A stretch of DNA of 64,000 nt from a virus: IMG/VR virus record IMGVR_UViG_3300010157_000045, positions 27,175 through 91,174 of that record, one strand, 5' to 3'. The position numbers were made by a program, and so were the translations under genes. Shown piece after piece: positions 42,938 to 51,411 of this stretch (positions within the stretch are counted from its first letter, which is position 1; every line of letters starts with the position of its first letter). The notes beneath the pieces were generated by a model. That model worked only from the letters and a program-made list of their open reading frames with translations. It was not told the origin of the DNA and made no database searches.

Positions 42938-44179
42938 TCTAGGATTTGGTTTATACGGCGGTTTAAATTCATAGTTCAAACACATAAGTCTGAGCTGTTC
43001 TTTTAAATGATCCCATTCTTGACGTACAAAGTTGGGATCATTGAACAAGTTATAGTTATGATCTAATACAGGTTGCATCTTGACTAACATGTCTTGTTGT
43101 TCCGCAATACTCATGCTACTAATATCTTTTAAAATCTTTACAATAGCATCAAGTCGTTGTATTGGATCAAAAATAGTATCGTAACTTTCGTCCCAGAAAT
43201 CACCAAAGGTTTTAAACCCATAGCTACGTAAATATTCTAAGTTGTTGGCACAGCCCACAAGTATAAATGGCATACGTAGTACAATGGGTTTAAATATCTT
43301 TTCAGTCAAATGCGTTTTGTTTTGAAAGTAGCAAGTTTCTGTTACTAGGAATAAAAAACTTTCCATTAGTTGACGTAAGGGACTTAATAGCATACTTTGA
43401 TTGGGAATAAAATCTTCCTTGGCAAAGTCTATACGTAACTCGGGTAATTGTTCTATGTTAGCAATTACTTCTTCTTTAAGTACATGACTGAGTGGATACT
43501 CAGGAATGCCTGCCCTAATACTTACATCAAATGAATCATTGGTATCAGGACATACTTTACTGTAACTAACATAGCCGTGTTCAAGTAAATTGTTTTTGTA
43601 TAATTCGTTAACTAATAGACTACGATACAATCGTTTGTTGCTTGTAATACGATTAAATGATATGTAAGTTTTCTTTAATTTACGATCGGCAGGAGCAACA
43701 ATGCCTGGCAAATATTCATGTCCTCGGAACCAATCTGCTGCCGCAAAAATATGAAAGAAATAGTTTACTTCAGCAAACGGCAATTCATTACATATTCGAT
43801 CTCGGTCGTAGCTGTTTCTTTCGGTGTTAACTAATACCCACGGAGCATGAGTATTTTCTGTCAGCCATTTGAGTAATGGATAATTATAATGTAGGTCTAA
43901 GGGTTCTTGATCATAGAATAAGAACAGTGGCACACGAGATAATAATTTATGGTTAATAAACCTATCGTACATGTCTTTGTCGGTAGGCAAGAAATCATCA
44001 AATTTCATATTAGCAACGTCGGTGTCAATATCATCTACTTCATTGTCAACATTACGTATCATTTCTATGTTTTCTGGTGAAGTTGATCCAAAAGGATGTA
44101 GATAAGCGACCCTCACATCTGCTATAATAGTACGTAGGTACTGATAGATATTTTCATAATGATTGGATAGGTTATACAT
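42914..44179 (-). CDS. Putative glycosyltransferase-like protein, 'FWDESYD' family, long copy
   Basis: The 421-aa protein carries the C-terminal block of the genes at 26327 and 27276: 'FLFLVTETCYFQNKTHLTEK', 'FKPIVLRMPFILVGCANN', 'LRSYGFKTFGDFWDESYDT' and 'MQPVLDHNYNLF'. It adds an N-terminal half with 'PLFLFYDQEPLDLHY' and 'KKTYISFNRITSNKRLYRSL', typical of a second Rossmann-like domain in GT-B or fucosyltransferase-like enzymes. It is the most complete of the three copies. The ATG overlaps the ATG of the divergent plus-strand gene; no ribosome site is obvious. Confidence 0.6.
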   Translation of the reverse strand: MYNLSNHYENIYQYLRTIIADVRVAYLHPFGSTSPENIEMIRNVDNEVDDIDTDVANMKFDDFLPTDKDMYDRFINHKLLSRVPLFLFYDQEPLDLHYNYPLLKWLTENTHAPWVLVNTERNSYDRDRICNELPFAEVNYFFHIFAAADWFRGHEYLPGIVAPADRKLKKTYISFNRITSNKRLYRSLLVNELYKNNLLEHGYVSYSKVCPDTNDSFDVSIRAGIPEYPLSHVLKEEVIANIEQLPELRIDFAKEDFIPNQSMLLSPLRQLMESFLFLVTETCYFQNKTHLTEKIFKPIVLRMPFILVGCANNLEYLRSYGFKTFGDFWDESYDTIFDPIQRLDAIVKILKDISSMSIAEQQDMLVKMQPVLDHNYNLFNDPNFVRQEWDHLKEQLRLMCLNYEFKPPYKPNPRLGQAIPC

Positions 44180-46016
44180 GTTTGATGTTTTTTACTTTGG
44201 CGATAAACCGGGCTTGTTTGCTTTTGAACAACCTGCGACTTCATTGGAAGATGCCGCTACTAAAAGTAAGACTAGTCACTACTGGTATATTTATGGGGGT
44301 AATGACTACACCGGATTTGATTTTGATTATACACCTGTTCCTTGGGAAATAAATCATTTACATGTTTGGCCAAGTCAACATCAACGTAACGGCGAAGTAT
44401 ATCTAGCTAATAAACGCACACAGCATCTTGAGGAATGGCACTTTCATACAGGCCAACAAGTCTGGCGCAAGCCTAACAAGAGTTTATGGACTGTACCTGA
44501 TAACATAGACGATAGTGAGTTTGATTATAGTTGGCATCCAGATCGTACAGAGCCCGACTATGAATATCATTTCCCTACACAATGGCAACGTGAAGGCGGA
44601 CCTGTTTATCCTGGTAGTGCCGGTGTCAAGTACATGACAGATCAACGCATCCGGGCAGGTGCTACACAAATATTCTACATGGACTTTATGAATACTACAA
44701 TTAATCGTCATCAATACGATGTATTAAAGTGTGACTATCCTGATATTAAAAGTACACGCTACGTAGACAGCCATCTTAACGTATTCAAACGTATCATGAA
44801 ATTGGCCACAACAGAATATGTCTGGATTATTAGTAGTATCTGCGACTACACACGATTTGACTTTACTTGGCACCCCAGTGATGCACAACGTGAAATGATA
44901 CATTGCTTTCCAAGCGGCAATCAAAAACGTGGCGATACATTCTATATACATGTTCCTAGTTTTACACAGCAAATGGTTGACTTAGAGTTGCTAGATTGGT
45001 TTAATGTTATTAATTATTGTGAAGATCAAGTGCTTACCCGTTTTGATACACCTGTGCATGTTTATGATACTGATGATTTAGTAACCGAAATTAAAAACTA
45101 CGAATTTAAAACTCCCTATGCAATGTTTACAAACCAAAAGGATTTGATGTTTGCAGACTTTCCTTGCTTATGGACCAAGAAAGATCGCATCGTCCATCGT
45201 GTTACTGAAGACGGATCATCTGCATTAATACCAAGAGATATAAAAGAAGATTTAGTTACACAAGTATACGACTATCCGTACCTTGACACAAAAGGACATC
45301 GTATAATAAGCCCGCGATATCGATACTCAGATGTAGTTTTTATCAGCAACGGTGAGCCAATGGCAGAAGATAACTGGTTAGCACTTGCTCGTATTTGTCC
45401 CTGGGCTAAACGCAGTGATGGTGTTACTGGTCGTGAAGCCGCTTATAAAGCCGCTGCCAGTTTAAGTACAACGCCTTGGTTCTATGCGGTGTTTGCTAAG
45501 ACCGAAGTATTACCTGACTTTAAGTTTGATTTCCATCCAGACTATTTTCAAGAGCCCAAACATTATATCTTCCACAGTCGTAATCCTGTAAACGGATTAG
45601 AGTACGGTGCTATGAACATTAACTTATATAATAAAAAGTTAGTACTGGAAACAGATCCTGGTTTAGACTTTACCTTAAGTAAAGAACACGAAGTAGTTCC
45701 TATTTGTGCAAGCATAAGTCGCTTTAATACAGATCCATGGATTACTTGGCGTAGTGCTTTCCGTGAAACAATGAAACTACAACGTGAAGTTGTATTAGGT
45801 GCTGGATTAGAAATTCAACATAGACTTACAACTTGGTGTACAGTTGCTGAGGGTGAAAATGCTGAGTATTGTATTCAAGGCGCATTAGATGGCGTTGAAT
45901 ATCACGATAGTGTCGATGGGGATTATGAGGCACTCAAGTTGAGCTTTGACTGGGCTTGGTGCCAGGAATACTATTATAAAAAGTACAACAGAAAAATTTG
46001 GTTAGAATTGGTCTAA
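44178..46016 (+). CDS. Multi-module protein with four repeated motifs, related to the GT2-like protein
   Basis: ATG 44178 (AGG ribosome site 6 bases upstream) is preferred over TTG 44163 and gives 612 aa. A motif of the form FD(F/Y).(Y/W/H).P, about a dozen residues, then (F/W/H)(P/S)..Q.(R).G..(Y/F) recurs near residues 47-75, 114-144, 226-256 and 449-476. The last third ('ISNGEPMAEDNW', 'CPWAKRSDGVTGREAAYKAA', 'HYIFHSRNPVNGLEYGAM', 'TWRSAFRETMKL') aligns with the GT2-like protein at 24739, but the DGD metal motif is absent. It may be a multidomain, partly inactive transferase or a scaffold. It is the only plus-strand gene in its surroundings. Confidence 0.6.
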   Translation: MFDVFYFGDKPGLFAFEQPATSLEDAATKSKTSHYWYIYGGNDYTGFDFDYTPVPWEINHLHVWPSQHQRNGEVYLANKRTQHLEEWHFHTGQQVWRKPNKSLWTVPDNIDDSEFDYSWHPDRTEPDYEYHFPTQWQREGGPVYPGSAGVKYMTDQRIRAGATQIFYMDFMNTTINRHQYDVLKCDYPDIKSTRYVDSHLNVFKRIMKLATTEYVWIISSICDYTRFDFTWHPSDAQREMIHCFPSGNQKRGDTFYIHVPSFTQQMVDLELLDWFNVINYCEDQVLTRFDTPVHVYDTDDLVTEIKNYEFKTPYAMFTNQKDLMFADFPCLWTKKDRIVHRVTEDGSSALIPRDIKEDLVTQVYDYPYLDTKGHRIISPRYRYSDVVFISNGEPMAEDNWLALARICPWAKRSDGVTGREAAYKAAASLSTTPWFYAVFAKTEVLPDFKFDFHPDYFQEPKHYIFHSRNPVNGLEYGAMNINLYNKKLVLETDPGLDFTLSKEHEVVPICASISRFNTDPWITWRSAFRETMKLQREVVLGAGLEIQHRLTTWCTVAEGENAEYCIQGALDGVEYHDSVDGDYEALKLSFDWAWCQEYYYKKYNRKIWLELV

Positions 46017-46970
46017 GAAGTCTTGTGCTAAGAACCAATCTAAGTACTTGGGAATACCTTCTTCAATATCTACAGTAGGACGCCAGTTAGTACACTCTTG
46101 TAAAAATCTACTGTTGAGTGTATCTCTATTAGGATAAAACACATCGTGCGGCTGAATTACAATCTCACTGGGTATTCTTGATTGTATCATTTCGGCAGCT
46201 TCTATAATTCTTCTACCATTGCCACGTGTACAATTAAACGTACTATTAACACAATTTGGATCAAGTGCCACGGTAGTAAATGCACTAGCTACATCTGTTA
46301 CATAACTAAAGTCTAGTTTATTGTCCGGACCGTTAACAATCATCTTGCCGGTCTTTAATGCAGCCACTGTCATTTTACTAATAACACGTACTACCATATC
46401 GCGTGTGCCATACAAAGCACTAGGGCGTAACAATGCATATTCTAAACCATGTTCGTGGTTCCAAATTTTACACATACGTTCGCATTGTAATTTATAACTA
46501 CCATATAAAGTCAGCGGATCACATACGGCAGTTTCGTTTGGTGCACCTGTGAACGCATCAAAGTCGCCATATACCATCGAACTACTTGCTAGTACAAAAC
46601 GTTTGACATTGTACTTGACACAAAGATCTAGAGCAATAGCAGTGGCCGCAATCATATTGGTTGTGGCATCTACTACATTCTTTTTAACCATCTTAGCATT
46701 AGGGTATGTAGCAAGATCAATTACTACATCGGGTTTAGTAGTTGCAAACGCATTATCCATAAATACCGGATCACAAACATTGCCTTGAAGACCGTTGTGT
46801 GCGCCCATGTAGTGCAGGCGTTGTAACAATACTGGAAAATATTCCCAATCCTGATATTCGCCGTATTGATGATGTATGTCGACGGTTGATACGTTGTGCC
46901 CTAAGTCGGACATTTGTCGTGCCACATGGTGCCCAATGAATCCGTGTCCACCTAAAATTAATATATTCAT
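46002..46970 (-). CDS. NAD-dependent epimerase/dehydratase (extended SDR) 1
   Basis: The 322-aa product starts 'MNILILGGHGFIGHHVARQM' (GxxGxxG NAD-binding loop) and has 'FVLASSSMVYGDF' and the catalytic 'YGSYK' (Tyr156, Lys160), as in NDP-sugar epimerases and dehydratases such as GalE. 'YALLRPSALYG' and 'LDFSYVTDVASAF' are further SDR signatures. It ends with a 15-base overlap with the convergent gene. Its ATG overlaps the stop of the aminotransferase gene (ATGA). The role is remodelling of a nucleotide-activated sugar. Confidence 0.85.
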   Translation of the reverse strand: MNILILGGHGFIGHHVARQMSDLGHNVSTVDIHHQYGEYQDWEYFPVLLQRLHYMGAHNGLQGNVCDPVFMDNAFATTKPDVVIDLATYPNAKMVKKNVVDATTNMIAATAIALDLCVKYNVKRFVLASSSMVYGDFDAFTGAPNETAVCDPLTLYGSYKLQCERMCKIWNHEHGLEYALLRPSALYGTRDMVVRVISKMTVAALKTGKMIVNGPDNKLDFSYVTDVASAFTTVALDPNCVNSTFNCTRGNGRRIIEAAEMIQSRIPSEIVIQPHDVFYPNRDTLNSRFLQECTNWRPTVDIEEGIPKYLDWFLAQDFLDQF

Positions 46971-48013
46971 TTTAATGCCTCTACGATGCGTTCTACTTCA
47001 GCATCAGTTAATGTATGTTGGTTTGGTACTGTAAAACTAACAGCTTTTAATCTATCACTTACTGGAAAAGACTTTTTTGTATGATACAAAGCCTCATCAT
47101 TGACTGTTACACGATAATGTACAGTAGCACCAATGCCCTGTTCATTTAGTTTTGATACTAGCTCGTCTCTATTGTCGCTCTGGAATACTAACTTATGATA
47201 AGTATTTTTTCTTAAACTAAAATCGTTTGCTGATTTTAGTTTACAGTTACTTCTAATGTGGTCACTGATTCGGGTTCTCCGGTCCTGCCATTTTTCGGAA
47301 TATTTAAATCCTACCAAGACTGCGGCAACTTCCATAGTTGACATTATACTATTTAAACCGGGCCCAATGGCAAGATCGTCATTACGGACCTTACCATGAA
47401 TACGTAATTGCCTACACATAGTGGCTATATCTTCGTTGTCGGTCAATAATGCTCCGCCTGATCCCCAACTAGAAATAGTTTTACTAGGGCTAAAACTAAC
47501 GCAACTAACTAGACCCTTACTAACACTCCAATTTTCCCAGTCGCTACTTTCCAAACTTTGGGCGGCATCGTTGATAACTGGCATACGCAATCGATCCAGA
47601 TTTTGCCAGTTGCTCATGTTACCAAATAAGTCAATGGGTATAACAGCATCCACATCACCAAGTTTGGTAACATCAATGGTGTAGTTATCAGTTACATCAA
47701 CAGGAACTACACGGTAGCCAGCACGAGCAATGGCGTGTGCAGTGGCAGTAAACGTGTAATTGCCTACAGCAATCCTGGAGTTTCGAGGCAATTTCAATGC
47801 CTGCAGAGCCAGGTCTAATGCGTCAGTACAGCTACCCGTCACTACACAGTATTTTCTATTAAACCGGCGGCACAATTCGGCTTCTAATAATAATGCAGGT
47901 TCGCCATTTTGGGCAATGCCCAATCGATGGTATTGATCTGTTAACGCAAACACCTCATCCCGAATCTGGGTCCATGCCCGTTCAGTTTGGAAGAGGTTAA
48001 TCTTATCTAACAT
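46967..48013 (-). CDS. DegT/DnrJ/EryC1 aminotransferase (PLP)
   Basis: The 348-aa protein (ATG 48013; an ATG at 48067 would add 18 residues and a longer overlap) has the sugar-aminotransferase features 'CVVTGSCTDALDLALQAL', 'VGNYTFTATAHAI', 'VINDAAQSLES' (Asp149 for the PLP ring nitrogen) and 'FSPSKTISSWGSGGALLT' (Lys178 for the Schiff base), with 'IHGKVRNDDLAIGPGLNS'. These enzymes put an amino group on a keto-sugar nucleotide made by an SDR dehydratase, which fits both neighbours. Confidence 0.87.
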   Translation of the reverse strand: MLDKINLFQTERAWTQIRDEVFALTDQYHRLGIAQNGEPALLLEAELCRRFNRKYCVVTGSCTDALDLALQALKLPRNSRIAVGNYTFTATAHAIARAGYRVVPVDVTDNYTIDVTKLGDVDAVIPIDLFGNMSNWQNLDRLRMPVINDAAQSLESSDWENWSVSKGLVSCVSFSPSKTISSWGSGGALLTDNEDIATMCRQLRIHGKVRNDDLAIGPGLNSIMSTMEVAAVLVGFKYSEKWQDRRTRISDHIRSNCKLKSANDFSLRKNTYHKLVFQSDNRDELVSKLNEQGIGATVHYRVTVNDEALYHTKKSFPVSDRLKAVSFTVPNQHTLTDAEVERIVEALK

Positions 48014-48623
48014 ATTTGTATAGTAGTGTAAATGCTTCTGCATCCGGGTTGCCAGATTTGTCGCCATGTACTTTGGACAAGTTTCGAATCTGTCTTAGTT
48101 TATTTTCGGTAATATAACTGCTATAACATTGTAACAGGCTTTCTTTAAATTCCCAATCAATGCCTACATACATATTAGCCGTGTTTGTTTTATATTGATA
48201 ACAATAAGGCCAAGAGTCCATTGTCCAAACTTCTCGAGCACGACGTTGTAGTAACGGCCAAGCTAGTTCGTATGTTGTTCTATGATCCTGGTGGAAGTCC
48301 TGTGGATTTGGAATAATAGCAAGATCACACGAATCAATTAATTCGCTTAATTCAGTCATGGTGTTATTATTGCATACTAAATTAGGACGACCATTGGCGT
48401 GTAGATCAGTATCTAAAACTCTGAGCTCAAATTGTGATAGTGTATAACTATTTTTTAATTCTTCTAGTACAATATCTTCATCGCGTTCGCTATTAACTTC
48501 TGCACTGGGTTTAACTGTAACAATAGAAATAATTTCCGCACCTTGGTCCTGAAACTTTTTTAATGTTCCGGCACAGGCAATTTCTAAATCGTCTGGGTGT
48601 GGGGTTATGGCTACTATTTTCAT
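48003..48623 (-). CDS. PIG-L/LmbE-type deacetylase
   Basis: The 206-aa product begins 'MKIVAITPHPDDLEIACAGT' (PHPDD, residues 8-12) and has 'FHQDHRTTYELAW' (His111-His114), the zinc-binding set of LmbE-like GlcNAc deacetylases. ATG 48623 forms ATGA with the upstream stop and is preferred over ATG 48641. The enzyme would remove an N-acetyl group from an amino sugar, a logical partner of the aminotransferase. Position between two SDR genes points to one sugar pathway. Confidence 0.87.
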   Translation of the reverse strand: MKIVAITPHPDDLEIACAGTLKKFQDQGAEIISIVTVKPSAEVNSERDEDIVLEELKNSYTLSQFELRVLDTDLHANGRPNLVCNNNTMTELSELIDSCDLAIIPNPQDFHQDHRTTYELAWPLLQRRAREVWTMDSWPYCYQYKTNTANMYVGIDWEFKESLLQCYSSYITENKLRQIRNLSKVHGDKSGNPDAEAFTLLYKYVR

Positions 48624-49591
48624 TTTAATTTGTCTTGCCAATATTTAGATTCAGTAAACCAGCGATGGTATTTTACAAATCCTTCTTCTACATCTACTTG
48701 TGGATCGAATCCAAAGTCTCTACGTGCGGCAGTAATATCTAAAGCACCACGTGATGGAAAATCTGCGTCTTTGTCACGTACTTCAACTCGACCATTCCCG
48801 GCAATCTTGATAGCTAAACTTGCGGCCTGCAACAAACTAGTGCTATGACTCTTGGTAATATTGTAAGTACCGTTAACAGCCACTTTACTTAAAGTGGCTT
48901 GCACAATGCCACGTGCGGCATCTTCCACGTAGGTAAAATCCAGCGTTTCGTTTGCGCCATTTACCCTAAGAGTTTCTCCTCGCATAGCAGATAACATAAA
49001 CTTACTAACCACACGATCTTCAACATCGTACTCACCGTATACAGCACTAGGACGAATAATAACATGATCAAAACAGCCACGACGTGTGTAATCTCGAACA
49101 AGGTTCTCACCCATTAATTTCATAATACCATACTGCCCTTGTGGCACACATATCGCATCTTCGGTAACATCATTGTCAAAGTCTCCGTATACCATGCTAC
49201 TACTGATATAAACAAACTTTGGAATTTTATACGCCTTGGTTATTTCTAGTAAATTAACTAACCCAGTTGCCATTACTTCGGAGCCCCATACAGGATTTGC
49301 ACTAACTACTTTTTGTCTTGGAAAACTTGCTAAATGTATAACAGCTTCGGCTTTAAATGCAAAGTTACCAAACCAATTGGCAACTCTTTCATGGTTACGC
49401 AAGTCTACATGATGTGTATTGCTACGCATACGACTACTACGATGTTTGTGTAAATAACTTAATTCTTCTTTGGGTATAAATCCGTAATCGGTTACGCAAT
49501 CTAATGTATAGCATTCGTGTCCCAGTTGTTCTAGCTGACGCACCACATTATGCCCAATGAAACCTGCACCGCCAGTTACTAAAAATCTCAT
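48620..49591 (-). CDS. NAD-dependent epimerase/dehydratase (extended SDR) 2
   Basis: The 323-aa paralogue of the gene at 46002 has 'MRFLVTGGAGFIGHNVVRQL', 'FVYISSSMVYGDF' and the catalytic 'YGIMK' (Tyr154, Lys158), plus 'HVIIRPSAVYG' and 'LDFTYVEDAARG'. Two SDR enzymes in the same run would allow dehydration and epimerisation of one sugar. Its ATG overlaps the thyA stop (TAATG), so it may be expressed from the strong promoter upstream of thyA. Confidence 0.85.
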   Translation of the reverse strand: MRFLVTGGAGFIGHNVVRQLEQLGHECYTLDCVTDYGFIPKEELSYLHKHRSSRMRSNTHHVDLRNHERVANWFGNFAFKAEAVIHLASFPRQKVVSANPVWGSEVMATGLVNLLEITKAYKIPKFVYISSSMVYGDFDNDVTEDAICVPQGQYGIMKLMGENLVRDYTRRGCFDHVIIRPSAVYGEYDVEDRVVSKFMLSAMRGETLRVNGANETLDFTYVEDAARGIVQATLSKVAVNGTYNITKSHSTSLLQAASLAIKIAGNGRVEVRDKDADFPSRGALDITAARRDFGFDPQVDVEEGFVKYHRWFTESKYWQDKLK

Positions 49592-50502
49592 TATACTGCC
49601 ATTTCTGCTTTGATACTGTTGTGTGATTGATATCCGTCTAAGCGAATATCTGCCATGGTAAACTTAGTGATATCTTTTACATCGGGATTAAGCCAAAGAG
49701 TTGGTGCAGGCAATGGTTCACGTGATAATTGTTCTTTTACCTGTTCAACATGATTTAGGTAGATGTGTGCATCGCCGAGTACATGAACGAACTCACCGAC
49801 CTGGAGGCCGCACACTTGAGCTATCATGGCCGTTAACAGGCTGTAGCTAGCGATATTAAAGGGAACTCCTAAAAACATGTCACAACTTCTCTGATACATC
49901 TGACAACTTAATCGACGGTCTTTACTTACATAAAACTGAGCCAAGACATGACACGGGGGCAGGGCCATTTGTTCTAATTCGCCAGCATTCCATGCAGATA
50001 CTATATGTCGTCTTCCGTGTGGGTCTCGTTGTATTCCGTCGATTAATTTTTTAATTTGATCTGTTTCTACTTCTTGTATTCCGCCTTGTACACTAAAATA
50101 ACTTCCACATTCATTTTTAATACTGCCAGACTTGACATGTTGGGCGGTCCGCCAATGGCGCCATTGTACACCATATACACGACCTAGGTCACCTTCGTAC
50201 TGTGCATGTGGTTTCCAATACGGAGCAAGCGCATTAGGAGTCCAGATAGTCACGGCACCCGTACGGTCACCGTAGGTGATCTCTGCTAGCCTACGTTCAT
50301 CGCCTGAACCTTCAAGCATCCAGAGTAATTCGCCTACGCAGGCTCGCCATGCTAGTTTTTTAGTAGTTACTGCGGGAAATGATTCTGTAAGATCGTAGCG
50401 TTGTTGCATACCAAAACAACTAAGTGTACCTGTTCCAGTCCGGTCTCCAACTTCTTGTCCGTGGTCTAATACATATTGTAGTGCTTCTAGATATTGTTTC
50501 AT
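49591..50502 (-). CDS. thyA: Thymidylate synthase
   Basis: The 303-aa protein has the ThyA core: 'DRTGTGTLSCFG' near the N-terminus, 'GRVYGVQWRHW', 'DPHGRRHIVSAWN', the nucleophile motif 'LPPCHVLAQFYV' (Cys184), 'QRSCDMFLGVPFNIASY', 'HVLGDAHIYLNH' and the C-terminal 'IKAEMAV'. It makes dTMP from dUMP with methylene-tetrahydrofolate and lies next to DHFR, which regenerates the folate. It is slightly longer than bacterial ThyA. A consensus sigma70 promoter lies just upstream, and the start has only a weak ribosome site. Confidence 0.96.
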   Translation of the reverse strand: MKQYLEALQYVLDHGQEVGDRTGTGTLSCFGMQQRYDLTESFPAVTTKKLAWRACVGELLWMLEGSGDERRLAEITYGDRTGAVTIWTPNALAPYWKPHAQYEGDLGRVYGVQWRHWRTAQHVKSGSIKNECGSYFSVQGGIQEVETDQIKKLIDGIQRDPHGRRHIVSAWNAGELEQMALPPCHVLAQFYVSKDRRLSCQMYQRSCDMFLGVPFNIASYSLLTAMIAQVCGLQVGEFVHVLGDAHIYLNHVEQVKEQLSREPLPAPTLWLNPDVKDITKFTMADIRLDGYQSHNSIKAEMAV

Positions 50503-50528
50503 AAATTTAGTTCTTTTAATATAAGTTT

Positions 50529-50557
50529 ATTATACGCACTAACTAGAACATTGTCAA
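50529..50557 (-). promoter_or_regulatory. Consensus sigma70 promoter TTGACA-17-TATAAT
   Basis: On the minus strand, TTGACA (50557-50552) and TATAAT (50534-50529) are separated by exactly 17 bases, a perfect match to the bacterial housekeeping consensus. It drives thyA and probably the sugar genes behind it, separately from DHFR. Confidence 0.9.
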
Positions 50558-50566
50558 ACAATCATA

Positions 50567-51067
50567 TTATGGTTTAACTCGTTTAAAAATAGATTCGTAT
50601 ACTATAAAAGTTGATTGGAAATCTCGGCTCACTGTGGCATACACCGGTCGGTAACCAGTAAGGAATTCTTTTATATACATTCTGGTATCGTTGCGATATG
50701 CTCCTTTGATATGAGTTATATATACTCTATCATAGAGATCTTTTGCTTCTTCTATTAATTTTGGACCACCAATTACAAATACTTTTTTGTCTGGGTGTTC
50801 TTTTTCAATGCTGATTAACTTGTCGTTGAAATTGCCCGCAAACGGCATGGCATATTTTACCGGTTTATTAGTGGCAACATATACTGTGCGATTAGGAAGT
50901 GGCTTGGGCATCTTGGGATCTTCCCAAGTATTACGTCCCATTACAACTACATTACCTGTTGTAAGTTTTTGGAAGTATGACAAGTCTTCGGCGTTATGGG
51001 GCCAAGGCAATGTGCCATTGAAACCCATACCACCGTTAAAGTCAACGGCAAATATGGCATTAATCAT
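50567..51067 (-). CDS. Dihydrofolate reductase
   Basis: The 166-aa product has DHFR signatures in order: 'INAIFAVDFNGGMGFNGTLP', 'EDLSYFQKLTTGNVVVMGRN', 'FVIGGPKLIEEAKDLYDRVY' and the typical length of bacterial DHFR. The reaction is NADPH-dependent reduction of dihydrofolate. In T4-like phages it partners thymidylate synthase to supply dTTP for DNA synthesis. Its stop is close to the promoter of thyA, and its start overlaps the stop of the upstream hypothetical gene (ATGA). Confidence 0.93.
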   Translation of the reverse strand: MINAIFAVDFNGGMGFNGTLPWPHNAEDLSYFQKLTTGNVVVMGRNTWEDPKMPKPLPNRTVYVATNKPVKYAMPFAGNFNDKLISIEKEHPDKKVFVIGGPKLIEEAKDLYDRVYITHIKGAYRNDTRMYIKEFLTGYRPVYATVSRDFQSTFIVYESIFKRVKP

Positions 51068-51411
51068 AAATCTTTCAGGAGTTTATCGGTAAAGGGTTGT
51101 ACAACTTTTGCTACGCTGTCTACACTGATATGAAAGTCCACGTCTCTGATGATGTCATCGAGTGCGTGTAACTTTTCGTTAATTATACGTTCTATTACAG
51201 CAGGGTCGCCACCTTCTTCTAACATCTCAGCGACGTTGACGTCAACGGCTGTACCATCTTTAAGATTGACAGTGATTGAACGTATGACAGCAATGGGAAC
51301 TTGCTCTTTGTTTACTTCCTTGAGCAACTTTTCCCATTTGGCTTTACTATTTAAGTTAAGCCGCTTGCTTTTTACTTGGCGTGGCTTTTTTGGCTCTTGT
51401 TGTTTTGACAT
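51064..51411 (-). CDS. Conserved-looking phage protein of unknown function
   Basis: The 115-aa product is highly charged, with a Lys/Arg/Pro-rich N-terminus ('EPKKPRQVKSKRLNLNSKAK') and a middle 'IRSITVNLKDGTAVDVNVAE' that looks like a beta hairpin, then helical segments. Its 5' end overlaps the Lys/Ala-rich tail of the preceding gene by 56 bases in another frame, the longest overlap in this block. No ribosome site is clear. No function can be read; the basic N-terminus could bind nucleic acid. Confidence 0.65.
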   Translation of the reverse strand: MSKQQEPKKPRQVKSKRLNLNSKAKWEKLLKEVNKEQVPIAVIRSITVNLKDGTAVDVNVAEMLEEGGDPAVIERIINEKLHALDDIIRDVDFHISVDSVAKVVQPFTDKLLKDL

